In this document: one piece after another, positions 8,475-19,440 of the stretch
Numbering within the stretch: position 1 is the stretch's first letter
Layout: every line of letters starts with the position of its first letter
Source: Mucilaginibacter tundrae
GTDB taxonomy: Bacteria > Bacteroidota > Bacteroidia > Sphingobacteriales > Sphingobacteriaceae
Length of the DNA stretch: 64,000 bases
Assembly (NCBI RefSeq): GCF_013408825.1
Contig: NZ_JACCBZ010000003.1
Coordinates: 372,001 to 436,000, forward strand
Direction of reading: 5' to 3'
Program-made: the position numbers and the translations under genes
The notes under the pieces: model-generated
What the model was told of the DNA's origin: nothing
The model's database searches: none
Seen by the model: only the letters and a program-made list of their open reading frames with translations

Positions 8475-10598
8475 ATGGATAAAAAAATATACCCTGGTAA
8501 ACCTTATCCCTTGGGCGCAACATGGGATGGCAAAGGCGTTAACTTCGCGCTATATACCGATAACGCTACGGGCGTTGAGCTATGTTTGTTCAACAATAAG
8601 GACGACAAAACCGAATCACAAATTATACCTGTCACCGAAAGATCACACCAAGTGTGGCATGTTTATCTACCGGACTTAAAACCAGGCCAGCTTTATGGTT
8701 ATCGTGTTGACGGCCCCTATGAGCCGGAAAATGGGCACCGCTTCAATCGGAATAAATTACTCATCGACCCCTATGCTAAAGCCGTCGCGGGCATTATAAA
8801 TTGGGATGACGCGCTTTATGGCTATGAAATTGGCAACGAGCAACAGGACTTGAGCTTTAGTGAGGTTGACAGTGTGCCTTTTATTCCAAAGTCAGTAGTA
8901 ATAGATCAAAATTTCAATTGGGAAGACGATCAGCCACTAAACATCCCTTATCACCAATCTATTATTTATGAAGCACATGTGAAGGGATTTACTAAGTTAT
9001 GCACCGATATACCCGAAGAATTACGTGGTACTTACAGTGGTATAGGCCATCCAGCTACCATTGAATATTTGAAAAAACTGGGCATTACTGCTATTGAACT
9101 GATGCCTGTTCACCAGTTTATCAATGACCGTGGTTTAACGGAGAAAGGGCTGGTTAATTATTGGGGCTATAACAGTATCGGTTTTTTCGCACCCGACGTT
9201 CGTTACTCAGCCAAAGGTGTAATAGGTGAACAGGTTAGAGAATTCAAGGAGATGGTTAAAGAACTTCATAAAGCAGGTATTGAAGTAATATTGGATGTTG
9301 TTTACAACCACACCGGCGAAGGGAATCAGATGGGACCCACCTTATCGTTTAAAGGCGTCGATAATGCCTCCTACTATCGCCTGACTGCTGATAACCCGCG
9401 GTATTATATGGATTATACCGGTACAGGAAACACGCTTAATGCCATGCTACCTAACGTACTACGCTACATTATGGATAGCCTGCGTTATTGGATATTGGAT
9501 ATGCACGTTGACGGTTTCCGATTTGATTTGGCGGCCACATTAGCCCGGGAACTGCACGAGGTGAATAAATTAAGTTCATTTTTTGAAATAATTTACCAGG
9601 ACCCAGTTATATCTCAGGTTAAACTGATAGCCGAACCATGGGACGTTGGTGAGGGAGGTTATCAAGTTGGTAAGTTTCCACCGGGATGGGGCGAATGGAA
9701 TGGCAAATACCGCGATTGCATGCGCGATTACTGGCGTGGTGCTGATAGCGTTTTGGGCGAATTCGCGCAACGATTGACCGGGAGTCCTGATCTATATCAA
9801 GATGATAATAGAAGGCCAACGGCCAGTATTAATTTTATAACTGCTCATGATGGCTTTACGTTGAATGATTTGGTTTCATACAACGACAAGCATAACGAGG
9901 CGAACGGTGAAGACAACAACGATGGCGAAAGCAATAATCGATCATGGAATTGTGGCGCGGAAGGGCCCACTGACGATGAGGCCATTAACATATTACGCGA
10001 GCAACAAAAAAAGAACTTACTAACTACCTTGTTTTTATCGCAAGGCGTGCCGATGCTGGTAGCTGGTGATGAATTTGGCCGTACACAAAATGGAAACAAT
10101 AACGCTTATTGCCAGGATAATGAAATTTCATGGTTAAACTGGGACGGTATGGATAAGGAACTGTTGGAGTTTACACAAAAACTAATTGCCTTACGTAAGG
10201 ATCATCCGGCTTTCCGCAGGCGGCGATGGTTTAAGGGCCAACCAATTAAAGAAGGAATTGAAGATATCGCCTGGTTTTTGCCAGAAGGAACCGAAATGAG
10301 CGATGAAAATTGGACCAATGACTATGCGAAATCGCTTGCGGTATTTTTAAATGGCAAAGGCCTGCATTACCTCGATCCCAAAGGGCAGGATGTAATTGAC
10401 GACAACTTCTATTTGGTATTTAACGCTCATCATGAACCGTTGGATTACATAATACCCGAAAAATTACGTGGCGAAGAATGGATCATGGTTTTAGATACGG
10501 GTGAGAAAGAACCTGATAACAAGGAATCATCAGCAAAAGAAAAAATCACTGTAAGTGGGCGTTCAATAATTCTATTACAACAAGCCGTTAAAAGATGA
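8475..10598 (+). CDS. glgX: Glycogen debranching enzyme, GlgX/TreX type (GH13)
   Basis: 707 residues. An N-terminal CBM48 domain (about 10-95) precedes the GH13 barrel. Visible conserved blocks: DVVYNHT (274-280), GFRFDLA with nucleophile Asp351, LIAEPWD with acid/base Glu387, and AHDG with Asp459. It should cleave alpha-1,6 branches of glycogen or limit dextrins, freeing linear maltodextrins. Its stop overlaps the next start by 4 bases (ATGA), and the next two genes encode the TreZ and TreY steps, so here it feeds trehalose synthesis (the role called TreX in archaea and actinobacteria). Start at 8475 gives the usual [18 protein letters not shown] opening. Confidence 0.95.
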   Translation: MDKKIYPGKPYPLGATWDGKGVNFALYTDNATGVELCLFNNKDDKTESQIIPVTERSHQVWHVYLPDLKPGQLYGYRVDGPYEPENGHRFNRNKLLIDPYAKAVAGIINWDDALYGYEIGNEQQDLSFSEVDSVPFIPKSVVIDQNFNWEDDQPLNIPYHQSIIYEAHVKGFTKLCTDIPEELRGTYSGIGHPATIEYLKKLGITAIELMPVHQFINDRGLTEKGLVNYWGYNSIGFFAPDVRYSAKGVIGEQVREFKEMVKELHKAGIEVILDVVYNHTGEGNQMGPTLSFKGVDNASYYRLTADNPRYYMDYTGTGNTLNAMLPNVLRYIMDSLRYWILDMHVDGFRFDLAATLARELHEVNKLSSFFEIIYQDPVISQVKLIAEPWDVGEGGYQVGKFPPGWGEWNGKYRDCMRDYWRGADSVLGEFAQRLTGSPDLYQDDNRRPTASINFITAHDGFTLNDLVSYNDKHNEANGEDNNDGESNNRSWNCGAEGPTDDEAINILREQQKKNLLTTLFLSQGVPMLVAGDEFGRTQNGNNNAYCQDNEISWLNWDGMDKELLEFTQKLIALRKDHPAFRRRRWFKGQPIKEGIEDIAWFLPEGTEMSDENWTNDYAKSLAVFLNGKGLHYLDPKGQDVIDDNFYLVFNAHHEPLDYIIPEKLRGEEWIMVLDTGEKEPDNKESSAKEKITVSGRSIILLQQAVKR

Positions 10599-12385
10599 TA
10601 GAACACAGATCGTTTGGGGTAAATTTTAATGAGCCGGGCGTAGCAAGCATCCGGCTTTGGGCACCTCATGCTAAACAGGTTGCATTACGGTTAGCCGATC
10701 GCAAAGCCGACTTACCGTTAGAAAAAGCAGCTTATGGTTACTGGGAACTTATCACCGGGCAGTTAAAGCCAGGTGATAAGTATCAATTCGTATTAGATGA
10801 CAAGACCCTGCCTGATCCTGCTTCTCTATCGCAGCCTGAGGGTGTACACGGCCCATCAAAAGTCATCGATCTTAAAGATTTTAACTGGTATGATAGTGAA
10901 TGGAAAAACCCCGCACAGGATAAGTACATTATTTATGAACTCCATACCGGCACTTTTACAGACGAAGGCACATTCTTAGGGATAGAAAGAAAGCTTGACC
11001 ATTTAGTCAGCTTGGGTATCACAGCTATTGAAATTATGCCTGTTGCACAGTTCCCTGGCGAAAGAAACTGGGGCTATGATGGGGTATTCCCTTTCGCTGT
11101 ACAAAATTCCTACGGTGGCGCGCTAGGTTTGATGAAATTGGTTAATACCTGTCATAATAAAGGGATTGCGGTAATACTAGATGTGGTTTATAATCATATT
11201 GGGCCAGAAGGGAATTATTTTACAGAATTCGGCGCTTATTTTACAGACAAATACAAAACTCCCTGGGGCAATGCAATTAATTATGACGATGCCAGGTGTG
11301 ATGCCGTACGCGGGTATTTTATAGAGAACGCACTCATGTGGTTCAGGGACTTTCATATTGATGCGCTAAGAATGGATGCGGTGCATGCAATTAAGGATTT
11401 CAGTACCAAACATATTCTGCAGGAAATTAAAGAAGAAGTTAATAGGCTTATTGACCAAACAGGGAAACAGCACTACTTAATAGCGGAACTAGATTTAAAT
11501 GACACTCGCTTCATTACCCCAATAGAGAAATGTGGTTATGGTATTGATGCGCAATGGATTGATGAATTTCATCACGCATTAAGGGTAACTGCAGGCGGAG
11601 AAAGAAACGGATATTATTCAGATTTCAATGGGATAAAAGATCTGGCAAAATCATACCGGGATGCTTATGTGTATGACGGTATTTACTCGCCGCAACGGTT
11701 AAAAACCTTTGGGAATAAGGTTAAGGATAATGAAGGACAGCAATTTGTCGTATTCTCACAAAACCATGATCAGGTTGGCAACCGCATGCTTGGCGAACGG
11801 AGCAGCCAGCTATTTAGTTTCGAAATGCAAAAACTGATGGCTGCCTCGGTTATGGTAAGCCCCTACCTTCCCCTGCTTTTTATGGGTGAAGAATGGAGCG
11901 CGCGATCGCCTTTCCAATATTTTGTAAGTCATAGTGACCCGGAATTAGTTGAAGCAATCCGCAAAGGCCGTAAGGAAGAATTCTCAGCATTCCACAGAAA
12001 TGCTGAAGCGCCTGATCCGCAATCTGACGAAACATTTAAGCGTTCAAAACTAAACTGGGGTCAGATCAATGCTGTAATGCTGGATTATTATAAAACCTTG
12101 ATACAACTCCGCAAGCAATTACCGGCGCTTAGTAATTTAAACCGAAACAACCTGACTGTAAGCTATAATGAAGGACATCAAACTTTGTTGTTGAAACGCT
12201 GGCAGGATGATCAACAAGTGTATTGCCTAATGAATTTTTCGAGTGACGAACATCTCATTGATTTTGATGGTAATGAAAATTTGAAACAAGTAATTAACTC
12301 TGCTGATAAAAAGTGGGATGGCCCGGGGGCTGCCAATAGTATCCAACCCCAATCAGTCATAATTTATACCAATTTACATGTATAA
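10595..12385 (+). CDS. treZ: Malto-oligosyltrehalose trehalohydrolase
   Basis: 596 residues, GH13. It hydrolyses the bond next to the terminal trehalose unit of malto-oligosyltrehalose, releasing free trehalose. An N-terminal CBM48/E-set domain (about 5-95) ends in the TreZ-typical PEGVHGPS (81-88). Barrel blocks: [13 protein letters not shown] (196-208), [11 protein letters not shown] with nucleophile Asp261, LIAELD with Glu298, the TreZ hallmark DEFHHALR (323-330) and [11 protein letters not shown] with Asp392. Starts inside glgX (4-base overlap) and ends inside the TreY-MalQ gene (8-base overlap), indicating translational coupling. Confidence 0.96.
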   Translation: MIEHRSFGVNFNEPGVASIRLWAPHAKQVALRLADRKADLPLEKAAYGYWELITGQLKPGDKYQFVLDDKTLPDPASLSQPEGVHGPSKVIDLKDFNWYDSEWKNPAQDKYIIYELHTGTFTDEGTFLGIERKLDHLVSLGITAIEIMPVAQFPGERNWGYDGVFPFAVQNSYGGALGLMKLVNTCHNKGIAVILDVVYNHIGPEGNYFTEFGAYFTDKYKTPWGNAINYDDARCDAVRGYFIENALMWFRDFHIDALRMDAVHAIKDFSTKHILQEIKEEVNRLIDQTGKQHYLIAELDLNDTRFITPIEKCGYGIDAQWIDEFHHALRVTAGGERNGYYSDFNGIKDLAKSYRDAYVYDGIYSPQRLKTFGNKVKDNEGQQFVVFSQNHDQVGNRMLGERSSQLFSFEMQKLMAASVMVSPYLPLLFMGEEWSARSPFQYFVSHSDPELVEAIRKGRKEEFSAFHRNAEAPDPQSDETFKRSKLNWGQINAVMLDYYKTLIQLRKQLPALSNLNRNNLTVSYNEGHQTLLLKRWQDDQQVYCLMNFSSDEHLIDFDGNENLKQVINSADKKWDGPGAANSIQPQSVIIYTNLHV

Positions 12386-15300
12386 CCCGGTCAGCACCTA
12401 TCGAATCCAATTTCATAAAGGCTTTACATTTGCCGACTTCGAACAGGTTATTCCCTATCTTGAAAAGCTGGGTGTGAATACTATTTATGCGTCGCCAATA
12501 TTTACTTCGGTGCCGGGTAGTATGCACGGTTATGATGGTGTTGATCCGCTTAGTATTAACCCGGAGATAGGAACTATTGAACAATTAAGAGTAATAGCTG
12601 AAAAGCTGAAAGCGAAAAAGATAGGTTGGATACAGGATATTGTGCCCAATCATATGGCTTACCATTATACGAATCGATGGTTAATGAATGTATTGGAGAA
12701 AGGTGACTCATCAGACTATAAATCTTTTTTTGACGACAGCCTAACTGATGAATTATTATTTAAAGGCCCGATAATGGTACCGTTTTTAGGGTCGTCTTTG
12801 GAAAAGGTAATTGAAAATGACGAATTAACTATAGAAAAGATTGATGATAAACTTTGGTTTAAATACGCAGACCAACGTTGGCCATTAAAACCGGAATCAT
12901 ATCTAAACATAACCCATTCAGAAAAAACCAGCAAGGATCAATTACTCCAAATTGCCAATGAGCAACATTACCGGCTTTGCAGTTATCAGGAAACTGATAG
13001 AATTATAAATTTCCGCCGTTTTTTTACAGTAAACAGTTTACTGTGCCTCAACATTCAAAATAATGAGGTATTTAATCAGTTTCATCAGCTTATAATTCAA
13101 TTAGTTAAGGAAGACATTTTTCAGGGAATAAGAATAGATCATATTGATGGTTTATACGATCCATCTAAATATCTTAACCAACTGCGTGAAGTGGTGGGTA
13201 ATGATGTTTATATAGTGGTTGAAAAAATATTAGAGGAAGGCGAACAAATGCCAATATGGCCAATTGAAGGCAATACGGGATACGACTTTTTAGCGCTTGT
13301 AAATAACTTACTTACCGGCGCTGCTAATAAAGATAAATTTAGTAGTTTTTATAAAACACTAATACCAGTTACAAATCCTGTTTCAGATCAGGTACACGAT
13401 AAAAAAGCGTACATACTGAAAAATCAAATGGCTGGCGAACTTGATAATTTAACCAACCTTTTCCTAAAGTTAGATCTTGGGAAGCATAAGGAAATTAAAA
13501 ATGAAGATATTAAGCAGGCTATAGCGCAATTTTTAATCAATTGCCCTGAGTACCGCTTTTATGGCAATAACTTTCCATTAAATAAAGAAGAAGAAAAACA
13601 AGTTAAAAAGATACTAAACAGCGTAAAAAAAAGCAACAAAAAATTATCTACCGCGGTTGAATTATTAAGTGCAGCTTTTTTTAATTCTAAACATAACCTC
13701 GAAGCGCTGCATTTCTACATGCGCTGTATGCAGTTTACCGGGCCATTAATGGCAAAAGGAGTTGAAGATACACTAATGTATACTTATAACCGTTTCATTG
13801 GCCATAATGAGGTTGGCGATGCTCCTGATGCTTTCAGTATAAGCCCGGTACAGTTTCATGCGGCTATGAAAACCCGCCAAGATAAGTGGCCGCTTAGTTT
13901 AAACGCTACCTCTACCCATGATACCAAACGTGGTGAAGATGTGCGTGCAAGGTTAAATGTATTGCCTGATATGGCGACCGAATGGCTGGAAACAATACGC
14001 AATTGGCAAGCTTTAAATCGCGATATTAAGCAAATTGGAGCGCCTGATGCTAATGACGAATATTTTATTTATCAAACATTAATAGGCGCCTACCCCATGC
14101 CCGGTGAGAATGAAGATAATTTTAAAGATCGCTTACAAGAGTATCTTCAAAAAACTATGCGAGAAGCTAAACTACATTCCAATTGGTCGGCACCAAACGC
14201 TGAATATGAAAATGCAGTTAAAGATTTTGCAATTAAGCTGCTAGATAAACGCAGACCCTTTTGGAAAAGCTTTACCGGTATACATCAAAAAATTTCACAC
14301 CAAGGCATAATAAATTCATTAACGCAAGTTATACTGAAATTCACCTGCCCAGGCACGCCGGATATTTATCAGGGTTGTGAACATTGGGATTTGAGTTTGG
14401 TAGATCCAGACAATAGGCGGCCGGTCGACTATAAGGGCCGCGAAGGTTTATTAACGGACAATCCATCTTTAAAAAACCTGTGGGATAATAAGTTCAACGG
14501 ACATATAAAAATTTGGCTGGTACAGCTATTACTACATGAACGGAAAGCTAATCCTTTGCTTTTTGCAGAAGGCGATTATCTTCCTTTGAAAATAACCGGA
14601 AAATATGCCGCTAATTTATTTGCTTTCGCAAGAAGTTATAAACGAACCTGGTACATAACAGTTGTGACGCTAAACCTAGCTGGAACCCCAATCACCGATT
14701 GGGAAGATTCTGCTATAATTATGCCGGAAAATGCACCGGAAAACTTCAGCAACCTGATAACAAAAACCACAGGAAAACAAACACATGGGATAAAGATTGG
14801 CACTATTTTCACTACCGTGCCTTTCGCGTTATTAAAGTTAGACCATCCCGATAGCGGACGAGGCTCGGGAATTTTAATGCATATCACCTCACTCTCATCA
14901 AAATTCGGCATAGGCGATTTAGGGCCTGAGGCTAAAGCTTTTGCTGATATACTACACTGTAGCAATCAAAAATATTGGCAGTTATTACCTTTAAGTCCCA
15001 TTAATGAGCAAAACAAATATTCACCATACAGTTCCTACTCCTCTATGGCAGGGAATACCTTATTACTCAGTCCGGAGTTATTAGCTAGAGATTACCTATT
15101 TAATGTTCATGAATTCGTTTTGCATCAAACAGATAAGGTAGACTATGGCAAAGTCACTATAACTAAGCAATTAATATTTGATAAAGCGTGGATAAACTTC
15201 AAGGCTTTAAATAACGAAATTCAACAACATGAATTTATAAAGTTTTGTAAAAAGGAAGCACTCTGGTTGGAAGATTATACCGTGTATGTGGCTTTAAAAC

Positions 15301-16349
15301 AAAAATTCAACTATAAACCTTGGTATAAATGGCCGGAAGAGTTCAAGTTTCGTGAAGAAAAGGCTTTAACTAATTTTGTTATTAACAACAGCGATATTAT
15401 TCAAAAAGAAAAATGGCTACAGTATCAGTTTAACAGGCAATGGAGTAGCTTAAAAAGCTATTGTCAAAAACTGGATGTCAAATTATTTGGAGACTTGCCT
15501 TTTTACGTTAGTTATGATTCTGCCGATGTTTGGGCGCACCCGGAATTATTTAGTCTGGATACCGAAGGTAAAATGAGTAAGGTTGCCGGTGTACCACCCG
15601 ATTATTTTGCCACGGATGGCCAACTTTGGGGAATGCCTGTTTTTTGCTGGGAGAAGCTTAAAGAACAAAACTATGACTGGTGGGTACAGCGAATCCGCAA
15701 AAATTTAGAACAATTTGATTTGTTACGGTTGGATCATTTTCGTGCTTTTTCCAATTATTGGGCGATACCGGCCGATAGTAAATCCGCTGTAAATGGGGAA
15801 TGGGAATCAGGACCTGGCGCTGACCTGTTCCATGTTTTGAAAAAAGAATTTGGTAACCTCCCATTTGTGGCTGAGGATTTGGGGGATATTGATGACGCCG
15901 TTTATAACTTAAGAGATGAATTTGACTTGCCGGGAATGCGAGTATTGCAATTTGCCTTTGGCGGCGAAGCTTATTTATTATCGCCTCATCTTCCACAAAA
16001 TTATACCGTTAACACTGTTGCGTATACAGGAACTCATGATAATAATACAACTAAAGGGTGGTATAGGAAAGATGCAAACCAAAAAGCCTTGAAGCAAGTA
16101 AAAAATTATACAGGCCGGACAGCGAAAGAAAGAAATATCAACAATATTTTTATCCGCACTGTGCTTGCATCAATAGCTAAAATAGCAATTATACCCATGC
16201 AGGACATACTTGACCTCGACGAAAGTTCGCGTATGAATGTACCGGCTAACACCACTGACAATTGGTCCTGGCGATATCAGTCATTTGCTATGAAAAACAA
16301 AACAATAAAACATATAGCTGAACTTGCCAAAATTTACAATCGTTGGTGA
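12378..16349 (+). CDS. treY-malQ: Malto-oligosyltrehalose synthase fused to 4-alpha-glucanotransferase
   Basis: 1323 residues carrying two complete enzymes. TreY part (1 to about 820): DIVPNHMA (87-94), GIRIDHIDGLYDP with nucleophile Asp254, VEKILEEGE with Glu282, and STHDTKRGEDVRARL with Asp515; it turns the reducing end of maltodextrin into a trehalose unit. MalQ part (about 829-1323, GH77, near the usual 500 residues): SGILMHITSLSSKFGIGDLG at the start, LRLDHFRAF with Asp1119, VAEDLG with Glu1166, GTHDNNT with Asp1221, and the ending IIPMQDILDLDESSRMN. The reading frame is continuous across a short linker (about 805-828), so this is a true fusion. MalQ could re-extend the short maltodextrins that TreY cannot use. 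Confidence 0.95.
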   Translation: MYNPVSTYRIQFHKGFTFADFEQVIPYLEKLGVNTIYASPIFTSVPGSMHGYDGVDPLSINPEIGTIEQLRVIAEKLKAKKIGWIQDIVPNHMAYHYTNRWLMNVLEKGDSSDYKSFFDDSLTDELLFKGPIMVPFLGSSLEKVIENDELTIEKIDDKLWFKYADQRWPLKPESYLNITHSEKTSKDQLLQIANEQHYRLCSYQETDRIINFRRFFTVNSLLCLNIQNNEVFNQFHQLIIQLVKEDIFQGIRIDHIDGLYDPSKYLNQLREVVGNDVYIVVEKILEEGEQMPIWPIEGNTGYDFLALVNNLLTGAANKDKFSSFYKTLIPVTNPVSDQVHDKKAYILKNQMAGELDNLTNLFLKLDLGKHKEIKNEDIKQAIAQFLINCPEYRFYGNNFPLNKEEEKQVKKILNSVKKSNKKLSTAVELLSAAFFNSKHNLEALHFYMRCMQFTGPLMAKGVEDTLMYTYNRFIGHNEVGDAPDAFSISPVQFHAAMKTRQDKWPLSLNATSTHDTKRGEDVRARLNVLPDMATEWLETIRNWQALNRDIKQIGAPDANDEYFIYQTLIGAYPMPGENEDNFKDRLQEYLQKTMREAKLHSNWSAPNAEYENAVKDFAIKLLDKRRPFWKSFTGIHQKISHQGIINSLTQVILKFTCPGTPDIYQGCEHWDLSLVDPDNRRPVDYKGREGLLTDNPSLKNLWDNKFNGHIKIWLVQLLLHERKANPLLFAEGDYLPLKITGKYAANLFAFARSYKRTWYITVVTLNLAGTPITDWEDSAIIMPENAPENFSNLITKTTGKQTHGIKIGTIFTTVPFALLKLDHPDSGRGSGILMHITSLSSKFGIGDLGPEAKAFADILHCSNQKYWQLLPLSPINEQNKYSPYSSYSSMAGNTLLLSPELLARDYLFNVHEFVLHQTDKVDYGKVTITKQLIFDKAWINFKALNNEIQQHEFIKFCKKEALWLEDYTVYVALKQKFNYKPWYKWPEEFKFREEKALTNFVINNSDIIQKEKWLQYQFNRQWSSLKSYCQKLDVKLFGDLPFYVSYDSADVWAHPELFSLDTEGKMSKVAGVPPDYFATDGQLWGMPVFCWEKLKEQNYDWWVQRIRKNLEQFDLLRLDHFRAFSNYWAIPADSKSAVNGEWESGPGADLFHVLKKEFGNLPFVAEDLGDIDDAVYNLRDEFDLPGMRVLQFAFGGEAYLLSPHLPQNYTVNTVAYTGTHDNNTTKGWYRKDANQKALKQVKNYTGRTAKERNINNIFIRTVLASIAKIAIIPMQDILDLDESSRMNVPANTTDNWSWRYQSFAMKNKTIKHIAELAKIYNRW

Positions 16350-16382
16350 TCTGGTTTAGTATAAGCGAATAGTAGTTGAGAT

Positions 16383-16868
16383 TTAACTCTCTCGGTGGTC
16401 GTATAAAATGTTCAACGCTTCTTCGTTCCCTTGTTGAGCTGCAAGGTCCGCTGCTGTATACCCTTTATTCTCAGCTATTTCGGCAGCAGCACCTTTATCT
16501 ATCAGTAACCTAACGAGGGAGTTACGGCCGAAAATGACCGCAAACATTAACGCTGTACCGCCATTACCATGTTGTGCATTTAAATCAGCACCACTGCTGA
16601 TCAAAAGTTCAGCAATATCAGCATAACCTTTAAAAGCAACTCCCATTAAAGCAGTATTTCCGCCATTATCCACTAAATTCACATCAGCGCCGGCTTCAAG
16701 CAAAAGTTTAGCAGCGTTAAATTGATTATTATAACAAGCGATAATTAGCGGCGTGTATCCCTTTTCATCGCGGACGTTAAGATCCGCCTTTTGGTTGATC
16801 AATTCCTGCAGCACTTCCAGGTTACCCTTTCGTGCGGCAGGAATGACTAGTTCATTAATAGCTATCAT
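16383..16868 (-). CDS. Ankyrin-repeat protein coupled to catalase
   Basis: 161 residues made almost wholly of ankyrin repeats: about four units, with repeats such as DEKGYTPLIIACYNNQFNAA, DNGGNTALMGVAFKGYADIA and NGGTALMFAVIFGRNSLV. No signal peptide, so probably cytoplasmic. Its start overlaps the catalase stop by 4 bases on the same strand, so the two are translationally coupled. Pairing of a catalase with a small ankyrin protein is known elsewhere (AnkB with KatB in Pseudomonas, where the ankyrin protein is needed for full catalase activity); a similar helper role here is inferred. Confidence 0.92.
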   Translation of the reverse strand: MIAINELVIPAARKGNLEVLQELINQKADLNVRDEKGYTPLIIACYNNQFNAAKLLLEAGADVNLVDNGGNTALMGVAFKGYADIAELLISSGADLNAQHGNGGTALMFAVIFGRNSLVRLLIDKGAAAEIAENKGYTAADLAAQQGNEEALNILYDHRES

Positions 16869-18997
16869 GCTGGTACTTTGTCATTTTTTTCGCGCTCCCA
16901 GAAACGATGCTGGGCTATCGCCTGTATAAATTCTTTTGATTTATTCTTCCCTGTGATGATCCCTGCTGCTGCTCCTCCTCCTTTTTTAAATTTGGCGCCC
17001 ACATAGGTTTCATCCAACAGACCAGTTTCATCCGTTGCAATCGCTTTACAATGGCGGTAGCTTTCATTGATAAAATGAATCGCATCTGCATTGCCCATAA
17101 GGCCTTTTTCCCCGGCTGGTACATATACTGCATCAAAAATAACCGACGCAGCGGTTAAGAAGCTCATGTCAACCGGGTTATCTGCACCTTTGTTATCTTT
17201 TATAAAACCACCGTGCGGAGCAATCAGTTTACACTGCGCGCCTGCCGTGGTAAGCGCGGCTTTCATAGCTTTTAATGATGCAGCATCTACACCATCGGCT
17301 ACCAATATCGCGATCTGGCGGGTTTTGATACTATCTTTTGGTGTATTCGCCATGCTCAAAGCAGGAGATTTATCAATGCTTTGCTTTTGAGGTATATTCT
17401 GATAATCGGCAGGATTTGCATCTGCGCCATAGCTATGGTTTAGTGGTTCCTGTGGTTTGGGTACTGGTATGCCCAAGCCTTCTGCAACTTTTAAGGCCAG
17501 CGTATGATCAACCTGGGTGAGCAAGCCAACCATGCGCTCCCTTATAGCCGGTGTTTGTACTTTACCCAACTCGAATCTCAAGGCATCAACAATATGATTT
17601 TGCTCCGGTTCAGATTGACTGTTAAAGAATAAGGTGGCCTGACCAAAAAAATCCATAAAACTTTTACTGCGGGCACGTATTTTGCGTGCGTCAACGCGTT
17701 CCTCGTATGTACTAAAGCCGCCTTCGGCTATCGTTGCTTGTTTTGGAAAGCCGTCACCAGTTGAGTTGGGATGATAGCTGGATTTACCCACATTAATCTG
17801 CTGTCGCATATGCCCGTCACGCTGGTTGTTATGTACGGGATTAACGGAACGGTTTATAGGTATTTCGTGGAAGTTTGGACTACCTAAACGCGATAATTGA
17901 GTATCGGTATAAGAAAATAAACGCCCTTGTAAAAGCGGGTCATTGGTAAAGTCAATACCCGGCACTAAATGTCCCGGATGGAAGGCCACCTGCTCGGTTT
18001 CGGCAAAGAAATTATCCGGGTTACGATTCAACGTCATTTTACCAATACGCATTACCGGTACCAGTTCTTCGGGTATCAATTTCGTTGGGTCAAGTAAATC
18101 AAACGGATATTTATGTTCATCTTCTTCCGGCACAATCTGCACGCCAAATTCCCATTCCGGGAAAGCGCCGCTTTCAATAGCCTCCCACAAATCCTGACGG
18201 TGAAAATCAGAATTTTTACCGGAAATTTTTTGTGCCTCATCCCAGGCTACAGCATGCATCCCAAGTAATGGTTTCCAATGAAATTTAACAAAGCAGGACT
18301 TGCCCTGGGCATTAATAAAGCGAAAGGTATGTATGCCAAAGCCCTCCATCATGCGTAAGCTGCGTGGTATAGCCCGGTCAGACATAGCCCACATAATCAT
18401 GTGCATTGATTCTGGTGTGAGTGATATAAAATCCCAAAAAGTATCATGTGCCGATGCCGCCTGCGGTATTTCGTTATGTGGCTCGGGTTTTACCGCATGG
18501 ATCAGGTCGGGGAATTTAATAGCATCTTGTATAAAAAATACAGGCATATTATTGCCTACCAAATCATAGTTACCCTCTTCTGTATAAAATTTCACAGAAA
18601 ATCCCCTCACGTCACGGGCAAGGTCAGTTGAACCCCTGAAACCCGCCACTGTCGAAAAACGCACAAAAACTGGCGTTTGAACCGATGGGTCTTGTAAAAA
18701 GCCGGCCTTGGTATATTTGGCCATCGACTCATAAACCTGAAAAACACCATGCGCTCCGGAACCACGAGCGTGCACAATTCTCTCAGGTATGCGCTCATGG
18801 TCAAAATGGGTAATCTTTTCGCGCAGGATAAAATCTTCCAGCAACGTAGCACCGCGCTCGCCTGCTTTTAATGAGTTATTGTCATCGTTAATTTTCAAAC
18901 CTTGATCGGTTGTCATCAACTCGCCTGTGCCGGTCTCTTTATTGTAAGCAAGATCGTCATGCTTTTTATTTGTAGGGACAGTATTTTTCTTCGCCAT
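16865..18997 (-). CDS. katE: Large-subunit monofunctional catalase, HPII type
   Basis: 710 residues, the large-subunit class (about 700-750). The core has VHARGSGAHG with the distal His76, VGNNMPVFFIQD with Asn149, and RLFSYTDTQLSRLG with proximal haem ligand Tyr363; the spacing of these three equals that of E. coli HPII (128, 201, 415). A flavodoxin-like DJ-1/PfpI domain follows from about residue 570 (QIAILVADGVDAASLKAMK), as in HPII. It destroys hydrogen peroxide in the cytoplasm. The gene is followed by the ankyrin gene with a 4-base overlap and faces a divergent stress operon across 443 bases. Confidence 0.97.
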   Translation of the reverse strand: MAKKNTVPTNKKHDDLAYNKETGTGELMTTDQGLKINDDNNSLKAGERGATLLEDFILREKITHFDHERIPERIVHARGSGAHGVFQVYESMAKYTKAGFLQDPSVQTPVFVRFSTVAGFRGSTDLARDVRGFSVKFYTEEGNYDLVGNNMPVFFIQDAIKFPDLIHAVKPEPHNEIPQAASAHDTFWDFISLTPESMHMIMWAMSDRAIPRSLRMMEGFGIHTFRFINAQGKSCFVKFHWKPLLGMHAVAWDEAQKISGKNSDFHRQDLWEAIESGAFPEWEFGVQIVPEEDEHKYPFDLLDPTKLIPEELVPVMRIGKMTLNRNPDNFFAETEQVAFHPGHLVPGIDFTNDPLLQGRLFSYTDTQLSRLGSPNFHEIPINRSVNPVHNNQRDGHMRQQINVGKSSYHPNSTGDGFPKQATIAEGGFSTYEERVDARKIRARSKSFMDFFGQATLFFNSQSEPEQNHIVDALRFELGKVQTPAIRERMVGLLTQVDHTLALKVAEGLGIPVPKPQEPLNHSYGADANPADYQNIPQKQSIDKSPALSMANTPKDSIKTRQIAILVADGVDAASLKAMKAALTTAGAQCKLIAPHGGFIKDNKGADNPVDMSFLTAASVIFDAVYVPAGEKGLMGNADAIHFINESYRHCKAIATDETGLLDETYVGAKFKKGGGAAAGIITGKNKSKEFIQAIAQHRFWEREKNDKVPA

Positions 18998-19440
18998 AAT
19001 TGGATTTATTATAACAGAAAGACAATCATAATCTAAATAAGTTTCCTTCTAATTAAAAAAATTAAATACATATATTAATCCTTTAAGCAAATTGCTATTG
19101 TTAAGGTTTAATAACATAACTGGTTTATAAAGAATTGATCAGAATAGGTTACCGCGCTCGAATTATTCTATTTCTGTAATATCAATAGCTGCACCTGTAT
19201 GTTTTTGTAAACGCTGTATAGAAATTCCTACCAAAAAATAGTCGTATTAATTTCGCAGCAACTTAATTTCAATATCTACAGGCAATAAAGTAATCTATTT
19301 CTTATGATATAAATTATTGGAATAGTTTATGGTAAGAAAAAAATACAGTTATTAATCAATAATATTAATCCAAAATTAAAAACATATCTATAAAGGCGGT
19401 ATTATGAAAAAGCCAGCGAGGTACTTAAACATATCAACCT
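18998..19440. other. Divergent control region, katE and SDR operon
   Basis: 443 AT-rich bases between divergent starts; both promoters should lie here but I see no good TTTG / TAnnTTTG pair. On the minus strand a 27-codon open stretch (about 19163-19248, ending GAAIDITEIE and a stop) reads like the C terminus of a protein but has no start codon. A short frame from 19403 overlaps the SDR start and looks fortuitous. Confidence 0.4.
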
